Positions 20,518 to 31,099 are shown, counted from the first letter of the stretch. The stretch is DNA of 63,284 nucleotides from Aurantiochytrium sp. KH105 (GCA_003116975.1 BGKB01000249.1:1-63284), one strand, 5' to 3'. Made by a program: numbers and translations. The notes: generated by a model from the sequence alone, not told the origin.

Positions 20518-22716
20518 GATGAAGACTACGTTGTTTGCTTGCCTATAATTCTATCTATCTTGCAGCCTTCGACCCCACTTGGTTTGGAGTTGCAGGATTG
20601 GTTGCGTCTTGATTTCGTTTTGCTGGCCCGGTTGCGCTGCTCGCTCATCCCGCTATCCTTGCCATACGAGTCACTGGCATTCATGATCAAGTCCGTTAAG
20701 CAGACATGAGCCCGGACTTAAACTTGACATGGACTAATCAGCGGTGACTTGCCACCTCAAAGATTTCAAATGGACTCTCCAACGCGCGAGCAAGTCTGGC
20801 CTGTCGTCCGCGCGCGTCATCGAGTGCTCTTGGACTGTGCAGAATACTAGAGACGTGGGCGTTCTTGCAGCAATAAACTCTCGTCTTCGCTCCAGGCGCC
20901 GCGGAGTTGCACTTCATGAACCGAGCAAAACTCTGGACACTCTCGAAATACCTGACCAGGGTATACATTTCGATGGGAAATCATCAATCATTTTACGACT
21001 TGCAGCCTGAGAACTTCCTGGAGACCAACCTGGTGTGTCAGAGATGCAACGTAGATGCTTCCGCGCGGCGGTCGAGTCCAATATGCGTGCGATGGATACC
21101 ATACAGCGCGTGATGCACCAGCGAAAGACCGCGGCGCGAGACGTCCGCACCCTGGCCCTATAAGTGAGAGTTTCCTGTAGTTTCTCAGAAGGGCGCGAGA
21201 CCGCGAATCTGGTTTGACCAAAAAGAAAAAGGAAGAAAAAATTAGCTGTGGGGATCAGTTCAGGAGGAGACGGTTGTAGATGCGGCTGTCCGAGTCGATG
21301 CATCGAAGCATTCACAGTAAAAGAGCATTCCGAGCTCGTCAGGGGTTCTCTTCTGACAAGATAGATTGATCAAGCAGTCGCGTTCATGCGTCCACGTCGC
21401 GGATGTCAATCGGCGCGGATGTCAATCGGCGCAGCCTCCACTGGCAGAAAAAACATGTAACGCCCTGGTCAGCCGTGATAAGTGCGTTGATGAGCAGTCG
21501 TGATAATGGGCTGGGCAGCTGTGCTCAAAATCAGCTTCCTAGCCTTGGATTCGCCGCGTGCTGCACGATCTGAGCGCGGACGTTCGCAGGCCTACTGTCC
21601 TATTTCTCACGACGACTGGATTCGCCGCGACACTGGTAAGGGCGAGTTTTGGAAGAGAAATGCTGGCTGGCCGACCTCGAGCCGTCCTTGCCGTGACTTT
21701 GGAGAGGAAATCCTCGAAGTTGTCGTGCAGGACACTTGACTGAGCCTTGATCTTGGACCAAACCATTGGAAAGGCATTTTGATGCTTGGGCAACTTGACA
21801 TTTTGATTCTGGATCCTGATTTACCGAAATCAGGTAAGTGCCGTGGTTGACAATGGATAGCGGTCTTGGCGACGGATGCGGACTAGCAAATCCTGGCCGT
21901 CCCCGATGCGTGCTGCATAAGCCATTCATCGGAGCCTTGGTTCTGGATACAGCGTCCAATGGAAATTGCATCGGGCAGCCATGACCATACATGAGAATGG
22001 ACTGCCCCGTGACTCAATCTAGAAGCTGACAAATGACCCTGATTATCGGGAGACAGATCGTGCCATTAATAATAATTGTTAGCGGATCTAGCGACAGGAA
22101 GTGGACTCTCGAAATTCCACTGACGCGTCTCGAGACGAGGCCTGACCTGGAGTCGCTTCGTCACTGGAGAATCCAGGGATCCTGTTTGTCCGTGCAAAAA
22201 TTCTTTCGTATGCATTTCCTCGCGATTCATGGAATGGACTGCATCTTGGAATTATTTATGCTAAGTCTATCCTTTTGATCCAGCCTGACAAATTTGCGCA
22301 TCCATTTCTACACAATCCGTGCGCCTCGCCAGTATGAATTGCACCAAGAATGAGCCGTGCTACTGTTTTACAGAGATTTACCTCGTTTCTTGCGGCTATC
22401 CGGGCTGCTCTGACCAGTTGCATGCGTTGGAGTGATTCGAGAGCTCAGAGATACACGTAAAGAAACACGCGATCGCCTCTTGCCGACATCAGCATCATCG
22501 TGAATTCTTCAAGACCACCAAGGCTTTTACTAATCTTATTAGATAGATTTTATCTTTTCCAAGAAGCGTTGTTTGCAATCTTTCGTACTACGGTACTGCA
22601 TGGAAAAGTCGGTCTACCTTCGAAGCTGTCGTCCATGAGGTGCGGGCGAATATGCAAAGGTTCTGGCTCATGTTATGGTCGTGAAACCGGAAGACAGACC
22701 ATCTAGGCTGGTCGCC
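20518..22716. other. Long intergenic region between the DUF1295 paralogues
   Basis: 2.2 kb, less GC-rich than the rest, with no ORF that has a recognisable motif. It holds a short direct repeat (GCGGATGTCAATCGGC twice near 21401-21432) and lies exactly between two duplicated genes, so it could contain decayed sequence from the duplication. I see no tRNA or rRNA. Confidence 0.5.
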
Positions 22717-23694
22717 TTAAGGCGAGTACTCTGCAGGGAAATCAGTCTTGCCCTCCCAGGTGCCCCACGTTCCAAAGGGGAAAAACATCCATGTCGTGCG
22801 CTGATACTCCTTGTAGTTTTCGTACTTTTTGGCGCTCAGACTCTCTGAAAAGAGTGCGGAAGGTGTAAAGAGCGAGACTAGCATCACCCAGCCAAACATT
22901 GACCAGTGAATCAGGGCTTGGGGCAAGGGCTCGCCGTTCTGCACGCGAACGTTGACAGAAAAGAGGTAGAAAACGATCCAAATCGCCTGCTCCGCCGCGT
23001 AGTTCGGGTGCCGGCACAGCGAGAAGAGCTGCGAGCTGAAAAATCCGTCTCGGAGCGCAGGCGGCTTGCTCGAGTCGCGCAGACGCTCGTGCTTGTTCTT
23101 TTCATTCTGAAATGCCTGGTGCTGCTCGTCCGCCATGGACTCGATCGCGATCAAGGCCAAAACGCCCAGGGTGATGGCAAAGTCCCAGCGATTCAGCGGC
23201 ACGTTCGCGCCTTCCTTTGCGACTACGAACACAGGCATAGCTTGGCCCAAGAGAATAACGTGGCAGTAGCCCGCAATGAAAAGCAAGTCAAAGAGCACAA
23301 AGAGGAAAGGGTACTGTCCTTGATGCAGCAACTTGCGCACGTGCACCCAGCGATAGTCCTCCCGGCCTTCCCAGGGCGGCCAGCTGTAGCCCCCATGACG
23401 GGTGAAGTTAAGCGTGAGCCGGGTTCCCCAAATGGTCGCCAACAAGGCCATCAGCAGCGTCCTCGCGTTCGACATGTTCGAGTAAATCTCGATCACCCAG
23501 GCATATACTACAGGCATGATGCTCCACAACTTGTCCGTCTGCGACAAGTTGTCCGTGAGCTCTGCGGTCACAAAGCACACCGCGATCGTGGACATGCAGA
23601 TGAACGCGCACATCCGCAGGCCATCGTCCGCGCCGGTGTCGCTCAGACCGAGGTACTTGGCCAAGCCGGGGAAGGCCTCGTCAAAGGGCGTCAT
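22717..23694 (-). CDS. DUF1295 / steroid 5-alpha-reductase-like membrane protein (short paralogue)
   Basis: 325 residues from the ATG at 23694. The frame continues upstream to 23994 but has no ATG and is very Arg-rich, so I take it as leader. About seven hydrophobic segments. Shared with the 17854-20517 gene: the TGADDGLR / SGADHGLR start, MPVVYAW, NVPLNRWDF, the CRHPNYAAEQAIW motif, NVRVQNGE and the C-terminal FGTWGTWEGKTDFP. This is the normal length for the family and shows that the other gene gained its acidic extension. The likely site is the ER membrane and the likely chemistry is reductase-like with NADPH, by family only. Same strand as its paralogue, 2.2 kb away. Confidence 0.85.
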   Translation of the reverse strand: MTPFDEAFPGLAKYLGLSDTGADDGLRMCAFICMSTIAVCFVTAELTDNLSQTDKLWSIMPVVYAWVIEIYSNMSNARTLLMALLATIWGTRLTLNFTRHGGYSWPPWEGREDYRWVHVRKLLHQGQYPFLFVLFDLLFIAGYCHVILLGQAMPVFVVAKEGANVPLNRWDFAITLGVLALIAIESMADEQHQAFQNEKNKHERLRDSSKPPALRDGFFSSQLFSLCRHPNYAAEQAIWIVFYLFSVNVRVQNGEPLPQALIHWSMFGWVMLVSLFTPSALFSESLSAKKYENYKEYQRTTWMFFPFGTWGTWEGKTDFPAEYSP

Positions 23695-24348
23695 CTTCTG
23701 CCCCGCTCGCTGCCGGTCTCGCCTCCTTTCCTTCGCGTTCGCGCTCTCGCTCCGGAGCCGCCTGCGTGTCACGCGTGCCTCTCGCTGCGTCCTCGCGCTC
23801 GCGTCCTCTTGCCCTCCCGCGCCTCGCGCTTGCGGACAGCTCCTCTCCAATCGCGGTCTGCCGCGGCGAAGCTCTGCTCGCAAGATCTCGCCGCGCTCAT
23901 TTTCCAGAGGAAACGAGGAAAAAAAAAAACGTTCGTGGAAAAAACCAGGGGGCTCTAGGGCTTGGGTAGGGCCTCGGCAGCGGAAGATGGACACTCTGCG
24001 TGGAAAATTCTGGACGGAGCGCGATCGCGAGATCGCGGGTCTCGCCGCTCTTGACGAGAGTGCGTTCGAGGTGCTTCGATCAGCAGGATAAAAAAAATCT
24101 CGACATTTCCCTCTGAGAAAGCACGTTCACTACATTGCCTTAATGAAGAGAGGGGCCGCCGTTTCGTGTTGTTCTGGACGGTCGAGGGACGCGCAGTGAA
24201 TACTGGCAAAGAGCGAGCTGATGTCTTTGACATCGTCAGAAATTTCGCACAGGGGAAATAATGTAATAAGACGGCAACAAAATCGACCACACCCATCATT
24301 GTATGCGCAAGCAGTTTATAAAAAAGGAGGGGGAAAAAATGCCGACCC
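23695..24348. other. Intergenic region (5' of the short DUF1295 gene)
   Basis: Contains the promoter and leader of the DUF1295 gene and the 3' end of the next minus-strand gene. The part near 23700-23900 is GC- and Arg-codon-rich by composition; 24080-24340 is AT-rich. No gene seen. Confidence 0.5.
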
Positions 24349-25773
24349 TTAGGCACTGCGACGACGAAATCCTAGCGCCTGGGAAACAATGTACTGGTAC
24401 TTGCGCTCGTGCTCACGAATGAGCAATGGGACGTCTCGCACAAGAACACGTTCAAATCCTAGAGAATCCATGAGCGCAGTAACCTTTTCCTCGCCTGGGT
24501 CAAGCCACTTATCGCGAGGCGTAAAATTTTCCATCCAGGAATAAGGCGACACAATGAGAATCACACTCTGCGGCGCCATGAGAGACGATAGCTGCTGCAA
24601 GCAAGCTGCTGGATCTGGAAGCCTGCAAAGGAGGTTCGCAAGCAGTGCTGCATGGTACGGAGCCGAGGTCGAGACAGCCGAGATTGCACCAAGATCACAA
24701 GCATCGCCGGTGGAGAACTCTACGCGCGCTCGGCGCACATTCGCATCGAGCTCTACCGCAATATTTCGGCTCTTACCTCCCTCGACCGCGAGGTGAAACT
24801 TACACTTTGCCCCGGAAAAGGCGTCGCGAAGTGCTTTTGCTCGAGCAATAAAGCTCGATGATTTGTCAATTCCGAGTGCTTGCGCAAAGATTTTGGAGAG
24901 TTCAAAGGAAGCCCCACCAACGGCACATCCAAGATCGAGAGCGCGCATTTTGGCCAGCGCTACTTTTCCGCCGAGTTCTTGGGCAGCGAGATCCGTCAAG
25001 AGCTGTGCGCAACGGACCGGAAAAGCCACTGCGTGCATCGGTGCGTTCTCGTGAGATCGCACACTTTGATCGCCACCAAAGTGAAGCGACATGTACTGGT
25101 CAACGAGCGTTGTCGTCTCGTACACGTCACTCTCAACATCGGTATCGAGCGCCAAGCAGAGCGCCGGCAACATTTTCATTGCTTCCTTGTCCGAGGCATT
25201 CCAATGAAGCTCGTGCTCCTCAAAGGCCTCTGCGTAAGCTACTCGTTTGTACCCCAGGGATTCAAACAGCGCCAAGGATGGGGCATTCGCAGCACCAATT
25301 TTGGCCACAAAACGCCCGAGCTTGAGCGCATCAATGCCATAGCGCATCATGAGCAAGAGAGACTCACTAGCTAGTTTTTTGCGTCGCGCACTCTTTTCTG
25401 CAATCATGATCTCGATCTCGGCACTAGGGGGCGCTTTGCTATCGCTGCTGCCCTCCTCCCCGTCAGACGTTTCGTCACCCTCTTGCAAAAACAGGTTCGT
25501 GTCGCCAACCATCTTGTCCAAAACTTGCGAGTCAAGTGACATTGCATCTTCGCTCTCGCTCGCGTCCAAAATGATAAACGTGCACTTGGCGTCGTCATCG
25601 CGCCAGCTAGCCTGCATCTCGTACTCTTCCTCGACCGAGAGCGGCTCTGACGCGGTCGCCTCGAGAAGCGCCGGGTCCTTCATCCACTCGTGATACTTTT
25701 CTACATGTTGCCGTCGGTACGGCACAAGTACCACCCGCTTGCCGACAAGCCGCGTTTCCCAGTTCGTCCGCAT
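24349..25773 (-). CDS. Fusion of NAT9-like N-acetyltransferase and ovothiol-type (4-mercaptohistidine) N-methyltransferase
   Basis: 474 residues, ATG at 25773. Residues 1-205 match NAT9: VGKRVVLVPYRRQHVEKYHE, then TASEPLSVEEEYEMQ and CTFIILD, and later EIMIAEKSARRKKLASE and LFESLGY. NAT9 is a GNAT-fold protein reported to acetylate or stabilise microtubule components. An acidic insert lies at about 98-118. Residues about 215-470 match the SAM methyltransferase found at the C-terminus of OvoA or as a separate 4-mercaptohistidine N1-methyltransferase: YETTTLVDQYMSLHFG, AFPVRCAQLL and motif I LDLGCAVGGASFELSK at about 279-294. In ovothiol synthesis this enzyme methylates the histidine ring. No OvoA sulfoxide synthase or OvoB lyase is in this window. 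One uninterrupted frame joins both domains, so the fusion is not a splice guess. Confidence 0.85.
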   Translation of the reverse strand: MRTNWETRLVGKRVVLVPYRRQHVEKYHEWMKDPALLEATASEPLSVEEEYEMQASWRDDDAKCTFIILDASESEDAMSLDSQVLDKMVGDTNLFLQEGDETSDGEEGSSDSKAPPSAEIEIMIAEKSARRKKLASESLLLMMRYGIDALKLGRFVAKIGAANAPSLALFESLGYKRVAYAEAFEEHELHWNASDKEAMKMLPALCLALDTDVESDVYETTTLVDQYMSLHFGGDQSVRSHENAPMHAVAFPVRCAQLLTDLAAQELGGKVALAKMRALDLGCAVGGASFELSKIFAQALGIDKSSSFIARAKALRDAFSGAKCKFHLAVEGGKSRNIAVELDANVRRARVEFSTGDACDLGAISAVSTSAPYHAALLANLLCRLPDPAACLQQLSSLMAPQSVILIVSPYSWMENFTPRDKWLDPGEEKVTALMDSLGFERVLVRDVPLLIREHERKYQYIVSQALGFRRRSA

Positions 25774-26339
25774 CCTTCTGCCGTCGGGTCCTATCTCGCC
25801 ACGGGGCGCGCGCCGCCTCGTCTTCTCTCACGCGCTTTTAGCTTTCTTGCCGTCGTTTCTTGCTTTGGTTTTGCGCACGAAAACCTTTGGACGAGAAGTG
25901 CTTGTCGGCTTGTGGTATACCATGGGTGGTGAGGAAAGGGGAACGAGGAGAAAGATTGCGGCAGGCCCGCCGAGCAAACGACGCCACCTTTCAAAGCTGC
26001 TGGCCCTCGTGAGGTGGAAATGGTTCTGTTCCTTGACCGCTTTCTCGATTAGACCCCAGTAATCTTTATCTTTTTTATCGTTTAGAAAATCAAAGAGAGA
26101 TCAACGAAATACCTGGAGACTGCGACATTGGTTTGCAGCTCCTCCTACGACCTGTAGGCCTACGATGAAAACAAAAGCATGTCTTACGTTCTTGTAATTT
26201 ACAGAAACATGGAATTGTTTTCTCTCTCTTTCTCTCTTGTGTCTCTCTCTTCTTTTCATGGCCCTCCAACTCCCCCTTCTCACCACCACCACAACCTCCT
26301 TGACGTGACGTCGAGCAATGGAGCTCCGAGAGTCTCATC
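25774..26339. other. Intergenic region between two minus-strand genes
   Basis: 566 bases with the NAT9-fusion promoter and the 3' end of the HECT gene. Short TC-rich tracts lie at about 26219-26255. No gene or RNA seen. Confidence 0.5.
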
Positions 26340-29264
26340 TTACGTAAGTTCAAAGCCAATGGCATGGTCGCAGGCAAAGAGCAGCTTGTCGCGGAGTTCA
26401 TGTTCGGTCTCATAGGGGGGCAACACAAGCTGATGAAAACAAGTATGCGCAGTTGGTAGGGCTTCCTTGTCGAACTCGGATCGCGTCAACGTAAAAGGTA
26501 AAAGAGGCGAGAATCCATCCAAGGGGACGCGATCGCACCCCGTAGCAAAGCGGAGAACCCTTCCTCTATCCACCTGCGTAAGATCCGCAAAGACAGACCA
26601 AAACAGTTGCACGGGCTCAGACTCTACATCGTAGCCACCGGTGTATCGCACACAGCCAGAACGAAGGTCTTCAACGCTAATCTCTGTCTTGCCATTGAGC
26701 AAAAGCCGCATTTCTGATGGCGTAAAGTCACGCAATAATTCCATAGGAACAAGTGTCCGAAATCCCTCCATGAAAGCCTCCAAGAGACCACGCGCTGACC
26801 CGCCGCAATGCCAGTCCACAATCGCATCGACATATTCGATCTTGTTGTCATTCGACACAGGTATTGCAGCGCCTCCTGGGATAAGTTCAACCTCCTGATA
26901 GGCGCCAAACAGTTCCGAAGTGACCGTGAATGTCTCTTCAATAATGTCTTGAATGTCATTTTCAAGCATCCACTCGAGACTCCGTGCAAGGACCGGATCT
27001 TTTTCACGCAAGTCGTCAAGACTTGGTCGACTGCCCACTGCACGACGCAACAACGCTGTGCAAAGGGGAGCGTTGACAAGCTGCTGATCAAAGAGTGCCT
27101 TACCGCATACAGCTCCAAAGATGCGAATGTACCTCGGTGCCTCCGGAACCAGCTTTCCACGTGGGTCGAGTTCGTATTCACCACGCTCCGTTCGTGTAAA
27201 GAGGCAATAGTCGGGCTGCAGCATGGCGTTGCTAAATGCCAAGAACCAATCCTTGGAAAGTCCGCCAGAGTCGATCCCCGATTCTCCTTCAAAGACCACC
27301 TGCAATTTACTTTGGAGAGCTTCTATGCCAAACCTTTCGAGACGCACAAGAGAGTCTGCTACGAGATGGTCTCGTCGTATGCTGAGACGGAAAGCTGCAA
27401 GGGGATTCTCATTGGCAGCGGCCGCTTGCTCTTTGCGCGTCTTGTGCAAGTGATGCAAGAGACGAAACCTTTTCTTTCGGAAGAGTCGCCATTCGCGCTC
27501 CTGGCTTGTTTCGCTGGCGTGGCGCTCCACAAGACTCTTACGTGCGTCTGATGGGAGCCCTGTGGGTTTGTTCCACTGATTCTCTCCCGTGTACACATTG
27601 TAGTAAAAGAGCTCCTCAGACGCCGGGTCCCAGTACTCGTTCCATCCTTCGGGAAGATCGACCATGCCTTCGGGGCTTGCCAGGATTTCGTGCGTCTCAC
27701 CGCTGTCAGAAGCTGCTGCTGTGTCTACAACGAGGCCTTCTTGCATTTGGCCATGCTCGCGCGCATCTGCTGCGCTAGCAACGGCGGCGGCAAAGGCAAT
27801 CTCCTCTGCCTCTTCGGCAGCGGTGGGAACCCGGACCCAGGTTGTCCGTCCGGGTTTGCTTTCGCCGAGTTCGTTCACAGCTAGAATATGAAACCCTATT
27901 CTCTGCCCTTGATCTGCTGCGGTGAAGTCATGGTCAAAGCTCGTTGCGTTTCCTTCAAAGACACATCGAACCTCCTCATCTTCCTCTGGTTCATGGCCAT
28001 TGTCCAAAGAATCAGCATCACGTTGTCCTAGTGACTCGACAAAGACCCTGTAGCGTAGAATCTGAGCTCCGCCGTCGCATAGTGGTGGTACCCACGAAAG
28101 ACTGATGCCGTTACTCGTAAGATTCTGCGTTTCACAAGGAGACAATGGGACCGGAGGGCCACGTTGCGTCTTGATGGTGGCCTCTTTGCTCACGAACCGG
28201 CTATGGTAGCGCTTGTCGCCACGACTGAGGCCCATGGTTGTTTCGACGCGAAAAGAGTATAAAGCCCCAGGAAGAAGCGGCCGCTGTCCTCGTTGCCCAA
28301 CTTGAGTGGCCGCGCAGCCCACTGTAGATTCAGTCGCGCCTCGATCACTATAAACACGAATGTCTTCAAGGGAAGTGATGAATCCCGCGCTTGTGAGGTC
28401 GCCGAGGTTTTCAATAATATTACCATCCTCGCCCTGCGGTTCGCTGACGAGTCGTCGCACAAAGACCTCGCTGCAAAGAATCTGCCCAAAGCAGGGCATG
28501 CGGGCATGCTCCGCCCAACTGACATCGACGCTATATGCCTCATCCTCGCGAAGACCAAGTACAGGCTTAGGCCGCGAGGTGGGAAGCGGCTGAAGTATTT
28601 CGCTTTGCGGGCTCCACTCGCCCCAGCCAACGGCGTGTCTTGCTCGAACGCGAAACACCAGCCCAGGACATGAGTCCGTGAGGCCACCCAAATAGACTTG
28701 GCGCTTGGCAACATCAACAGCGTCTTCCGGAAGTGAGGTCCACATGGAACCGTGCAATTGGACCTGGTGTTTGACGTCCGGGGAAACGTCGAGCGAGGCC
28801 CAAACTGCACAGATTTGGGACTCATGAGCAACCAAGAGCGCTTCGACAACGGTAAGTTGCGCCTGCTTCTCCCCAGTCACGTACAAATAGTCCCAGCGGA
28901 TGGTAATGGAAAATGTGGTCGTCACTTCGGCAGTCACCGGTTTGATGCGTAGCTCTTCGAGGATTCGTTCTTTTGGCTTGAGTTTGTTGAGTTGATCGAG
29001 AGACAATTTAGGGTGAGCAGCTTTGCGCTGCTGCGCATTGCGCTCTGCCATGGCCTCCACGCGTTCTCGAATGACAGCATTTAGATCTCTCGTTGCCCCT
29101 GCTGCTATCGTTTCTGAGTTGTTGTTATTGCCTTGGCTGGCAGAGCTCCGCTCTTCGTCCCGTCTCGGCCCAGAGGTGTCATTGTTTCGATCCCCTTTCT
29201 TATTGTTCCCACTTGTTGCATTCCTGGCCTTGTACTTGGACGCCGCCGAGGCTGCAGCGCCCAT
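26340..29264 (-). CDS. HECT-type E3 ubiquitin ligase with fibronectin-III-like and WW domains, possibly N-myristoylated
   Basis: 974 residues, ATG at 29264. The N-terminus MGAAASAASK fits an N-myristoylation site (Gly2, small residue at 6). Three fibronectin-III-like domains lie at about 105-228, 232-368 and 372-480 (for example VFRVRARHAVGWGEWS and ISLSWVPPLCDGGAQILRYRV). A WW domain sits at about 536-570 (LPEGWNEYWDPASEELFYYN, then NQWNKP). The HECT domain runs from about 630 to the end, with ESGIDSGGLSKDWF and the ubiquitin-accepting Cys at 942 in TAHTCFHQL. It takes ubiquitin from an E2 onto this Cys and passes it to substrate. The WW would bind Pro-rich substrates as in NEDD4 proteins, and the lipid would replace the C2 domain as membrane tether; both are inference. 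Confidence 0.92.
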   Translation of the reverse strand: MGAAASAASKYKARNATSGNNKKGDRNNDTSGPRRDEERSSASQGNNNNSETIAAGATRDLNAVIRERVEAMAERNAQQRKAAHPKLSLDQLNKLKPKERILEELRIKPVTAEVTTTFSITIRWDYLYVTGEKQAQLTVVEALLVAHESQICAVWASLDVSPDVKHQVQLHGSMWTSLPEDAVDVAKRQVYLGGLTDSCPGLVFRVRARHAVGWGEWSPQSEILQPLPTSRPKPVLGLREDEAYSVDVSWAEHARMPCFGQILCSEVFVRRLVSEPQGEDGNIIENLGDLTSAGFITSLEDIRVYSDRGATESTVGCAATQVGQRGQRPLLPGALYSFRVETTMGLSRGDKRYHSRFVSKEATIKTQRGPPVPLSPCETQNLTSNGISLSWVPPLCDGGAQILRYRVFVESLGQRDADSLDNGHEPEEDEEVRCVFEGNATSFDHDFTAADQGQRIGFHILAVNELGESKPGRTTWVRVPTAAEEAEEIAFAAAVASAADAREHGQMQEGLVVDTAAASDSGETHEILASPEGMVDLPEGWNEYWDPASEELFYYNVYTGENQWNKPTGLPSDARKSLVERHASETSQEREWRLFRKKRFRLLHHLHKTRKEQAAAANENPLAAFRLSIRRDHLVADSLVRLERFGIEALQSKLQVVFEGESGIDSGGLSKDWFLAFSNAMLQPDYCLFTRTERGEYELDPRGKLVPEAPRYIRIFGAVCGKALFDQQLVNAPLCTALLRRAVGSRPSLDDLREKDPVLARSLEWMLENDIQDIIEETFTVTSELFGAYQEVELIPGGAAIPVSNDNKIEYVDAIVDWHCGGSARGLLEAFMEGFRTLVPMELLRDFTPSEMRLLLNGKTEISVEDLRSGCVRYTGGYDVESEPVQLFWSVFADLTQVDRGRVLRFATGCDRVPLDGFSPLLPFTLTRSEFDKEALPTAHTCFHQLVLPPYETEHELRDKLLFACDHAIGFELT

Positions 29265-29791
29265 GCTATCTCATGCGCTCATGAGTATCGACAAGCCCGA
29301 GCGAGCGAGGAAGGAAAACCTTGATTGGCTCTCTCGCTCGTGCCAAAGCAACACTGTCAAAAGTAAACACCGTTCTTTCCTATTTTGGCTCCAACTATTT
29401 TTATCCGTTGCGGCCAAGAATTTTTCACTCAAGTTGCAGTGCACTGCAGGTGGCTAACTTGCTACCAGAGTGCGCCGGCGTCGGCAGGGCAATCTGAACC
29501 ACACACACTGATTGCCGGTTTCTTGGCACCATTGTGGAACTGCGTGATTGAATTGCCGCAACAATAATGGTACGATGACGTATCTTGCTTGCAACGGCTG
29601 CACAAAGAGATTAAGAACTTGCGGACTGACATTTCTGGTGAGTCTTTCTCACCAAGTTGTTGCTGGATAGAGTGGGCTGCTACAAGAACGACGAGTATAA
29701 AGAGAAAAGAAAGCAAAGCGAAGCAGAACAAAGGCAAACTTTTTCCAAATCATATGTAATTTTCGCCTACAAAAGTCAACGAATCGCAAAT
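29265..29791. other. Intergenic region (HECT promoter side)
   Basis: 527 bases between the HECT start and the stop of the channel-like gene, both on the minus strand. It contains AT-rich stretches and no motif I can name. Confidence 0.5.
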
Positions 29792-31099
29792 CTACTCGAG
29801 AGCCTTGCCAGCAAAGGTGATAAAACCGTCAAGACCGTCGGGACTGCGGTCAAGAGACTCTTTGCAAACCCCATCGCCAGAGACAACGATCGCAGAGTCC
29901 TCGCGCTCATCATTGTTATATTCCTTGAGGCCAAGGGCTCCCATGTTCAACTTGGTGCGTTCGAAGCGACGACGGTACATGCCGTACAGGAAGAAGGCGA
30001 CAACGGAGCCGCCAAGCCAGATAACGTAGGTAATGGCAAAATAGAAATCAATCCTCTCCCGCATGTCTTGATCCTCCGTAATGAGATTCGTGCTGAGAAG
30101 ACTGACAAGACACATGAGCACGACATTCGAAGTAAAGGTCGCAAGTGTGAGCTTTTCCAGGAGCACAACGTAGGGAACTTGCGGAAGCTCACTCTGCACA
30201 ACATATTGAAAGGCCACGCTGGCCAGAATGAGCGTGATCAAAAGACTCTGACGCTCCGCGAGCTGATCTACCTCGAGCGCAAAGCTGCTGAGGGCGGTGA
30301 CTGCCAGGAGCACGCTGAGAAAGGCAATGCGCCAGAGAAAGCCCTCCGCGCGGCGTTCGAGCTGAAAGCGAATGACGACCTGACTCCAGCGAAAGGCGTC
30401 CTCGTTGTCTTCGTCGCCACCGCCCCCGGATCGCGAAGCGAACTCCAAGACGACCCGGCGCGCGCGAAACTCCGGAATGGCGCAAAACGCGCGGTTGAGA
30501 ATCAGAATTGTGCCGGCCTGAGGATCTCCGTCCTGAATAGGGCCAGCGTCGTTCGTTTCGGCGGCTTCCTCATCGATGTAGAGCGAACCCAAGTGCGGGA
30601 CAAACATGGACTTTTGCACTGGAACAAAGGAGGTGTCCATGGTTACCGTCAGCTCCTGCACGTCAAATGGGAAGCTGTACAGCTCGTAGCGCTCCATACA
30701 CTTGAGGTATACAAGGGTTCGAAGGAAATTGTAAGACACGCCATCGATCACGTCGATTTTGAAGGGGTTGCCATTCTCTTGTTCGCGTCGCTCCTTGATT
30801 TCCTCCTTGGCGTTTGGGAACTCAAAGTTGGGCACGAATTCCGGGACGAATTTGGCCGGATTACTGGCCCAGCTGCGCTCGTCCGCAGGGCTGGACTTCC
30901 AGCTCATGTCGAACCCGATGGCCACCTGAAAGGTTTGCGCGACCGTGTCCACAGAAGCGATGTAGCGCACATACGCGAGCTTGAGGTGCACCTTATTCTC
31001 GCATCGCTCCCAGTCCTTGATGAACTTTTGCGAGGGGTTGAACACCCTCCGCACCGTGCCCTCGTCGCTCACCTCCACGGAGACCTGCTTGGTGGACAT
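29792..31099 (-). CDS. Pentameric ligand-gated ion channel-like protein 1 (no Cys-loop, no signal peptide)
   Basis: 435 residues, ATG at 31099, one exon. Residues 1-250 look like the channel's beta-sandwich receptor domain, with the family's FPFD motif at 143-146 (ELYSFPFDVQELTV). Four membrane helices follow at about 254-275, 284-302, 310-336 and 351-374, the standard pLGIC order. The two cysteines of the animal Cys-loop are absent, as in prokaryotic channels. The start MSTKQVSVEV has no hydrophobic signal, though the receptor domain should lie outside the membrane. The paralogue at 38450-39828 has a matching short N-terminus after splicing, which argues that the start is right. Probably a ligand-gated ion channel or a relative; ligand and ion unknown. 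Confidence 0.8.
   Translation of the reverse strand: MSTKQVSVEVSDEGTVRRVFNPSQKFIKDWERCENKVHLKLAYVRYIASVDTVAQTFQVAIGFDMSWKSSPADERSWASNPAKFVPEFVPNFEFPNAKEEIKERREQENGNPFKIDVIDGVSYNFLRTLVYLKCMERYELYSFPFDVQELTVTMDTSFVPVQKSMFVPHLGSLYIDEEAAETNDAGPIQDGDPQAGTILILNRAFCAIPEFRARRVVLEFASRSGGGGDEDNEDAFRWSQVVIRFQLERRAEGFLWRIAFLSVLLAVTALSSFALEVDQLAERQSLLITLILASVAFQYVVQSELPQVPYVVLLEKLTLATFTSNVVLMCLVSLLSTNLITEDQDMRERIDFYFAITYVIWLGGSVVAFFLYGMYRRRFERTKLNMGALGLKEYNNDEREDSAIVVSGDGVCKESLDRSPDGLDGFITFAGKALE

Noticed and set aside
19282..20709. 475-codon plus-strand frame opposite the acidic DUF1295 gene
   Set aside because: It is a mirror of the Glu/Gln/Val-rich repeat (giving Leu/Asp/Val-rich sequence); the minus strand carries the real domain and an ATG with homologous C-terminus.
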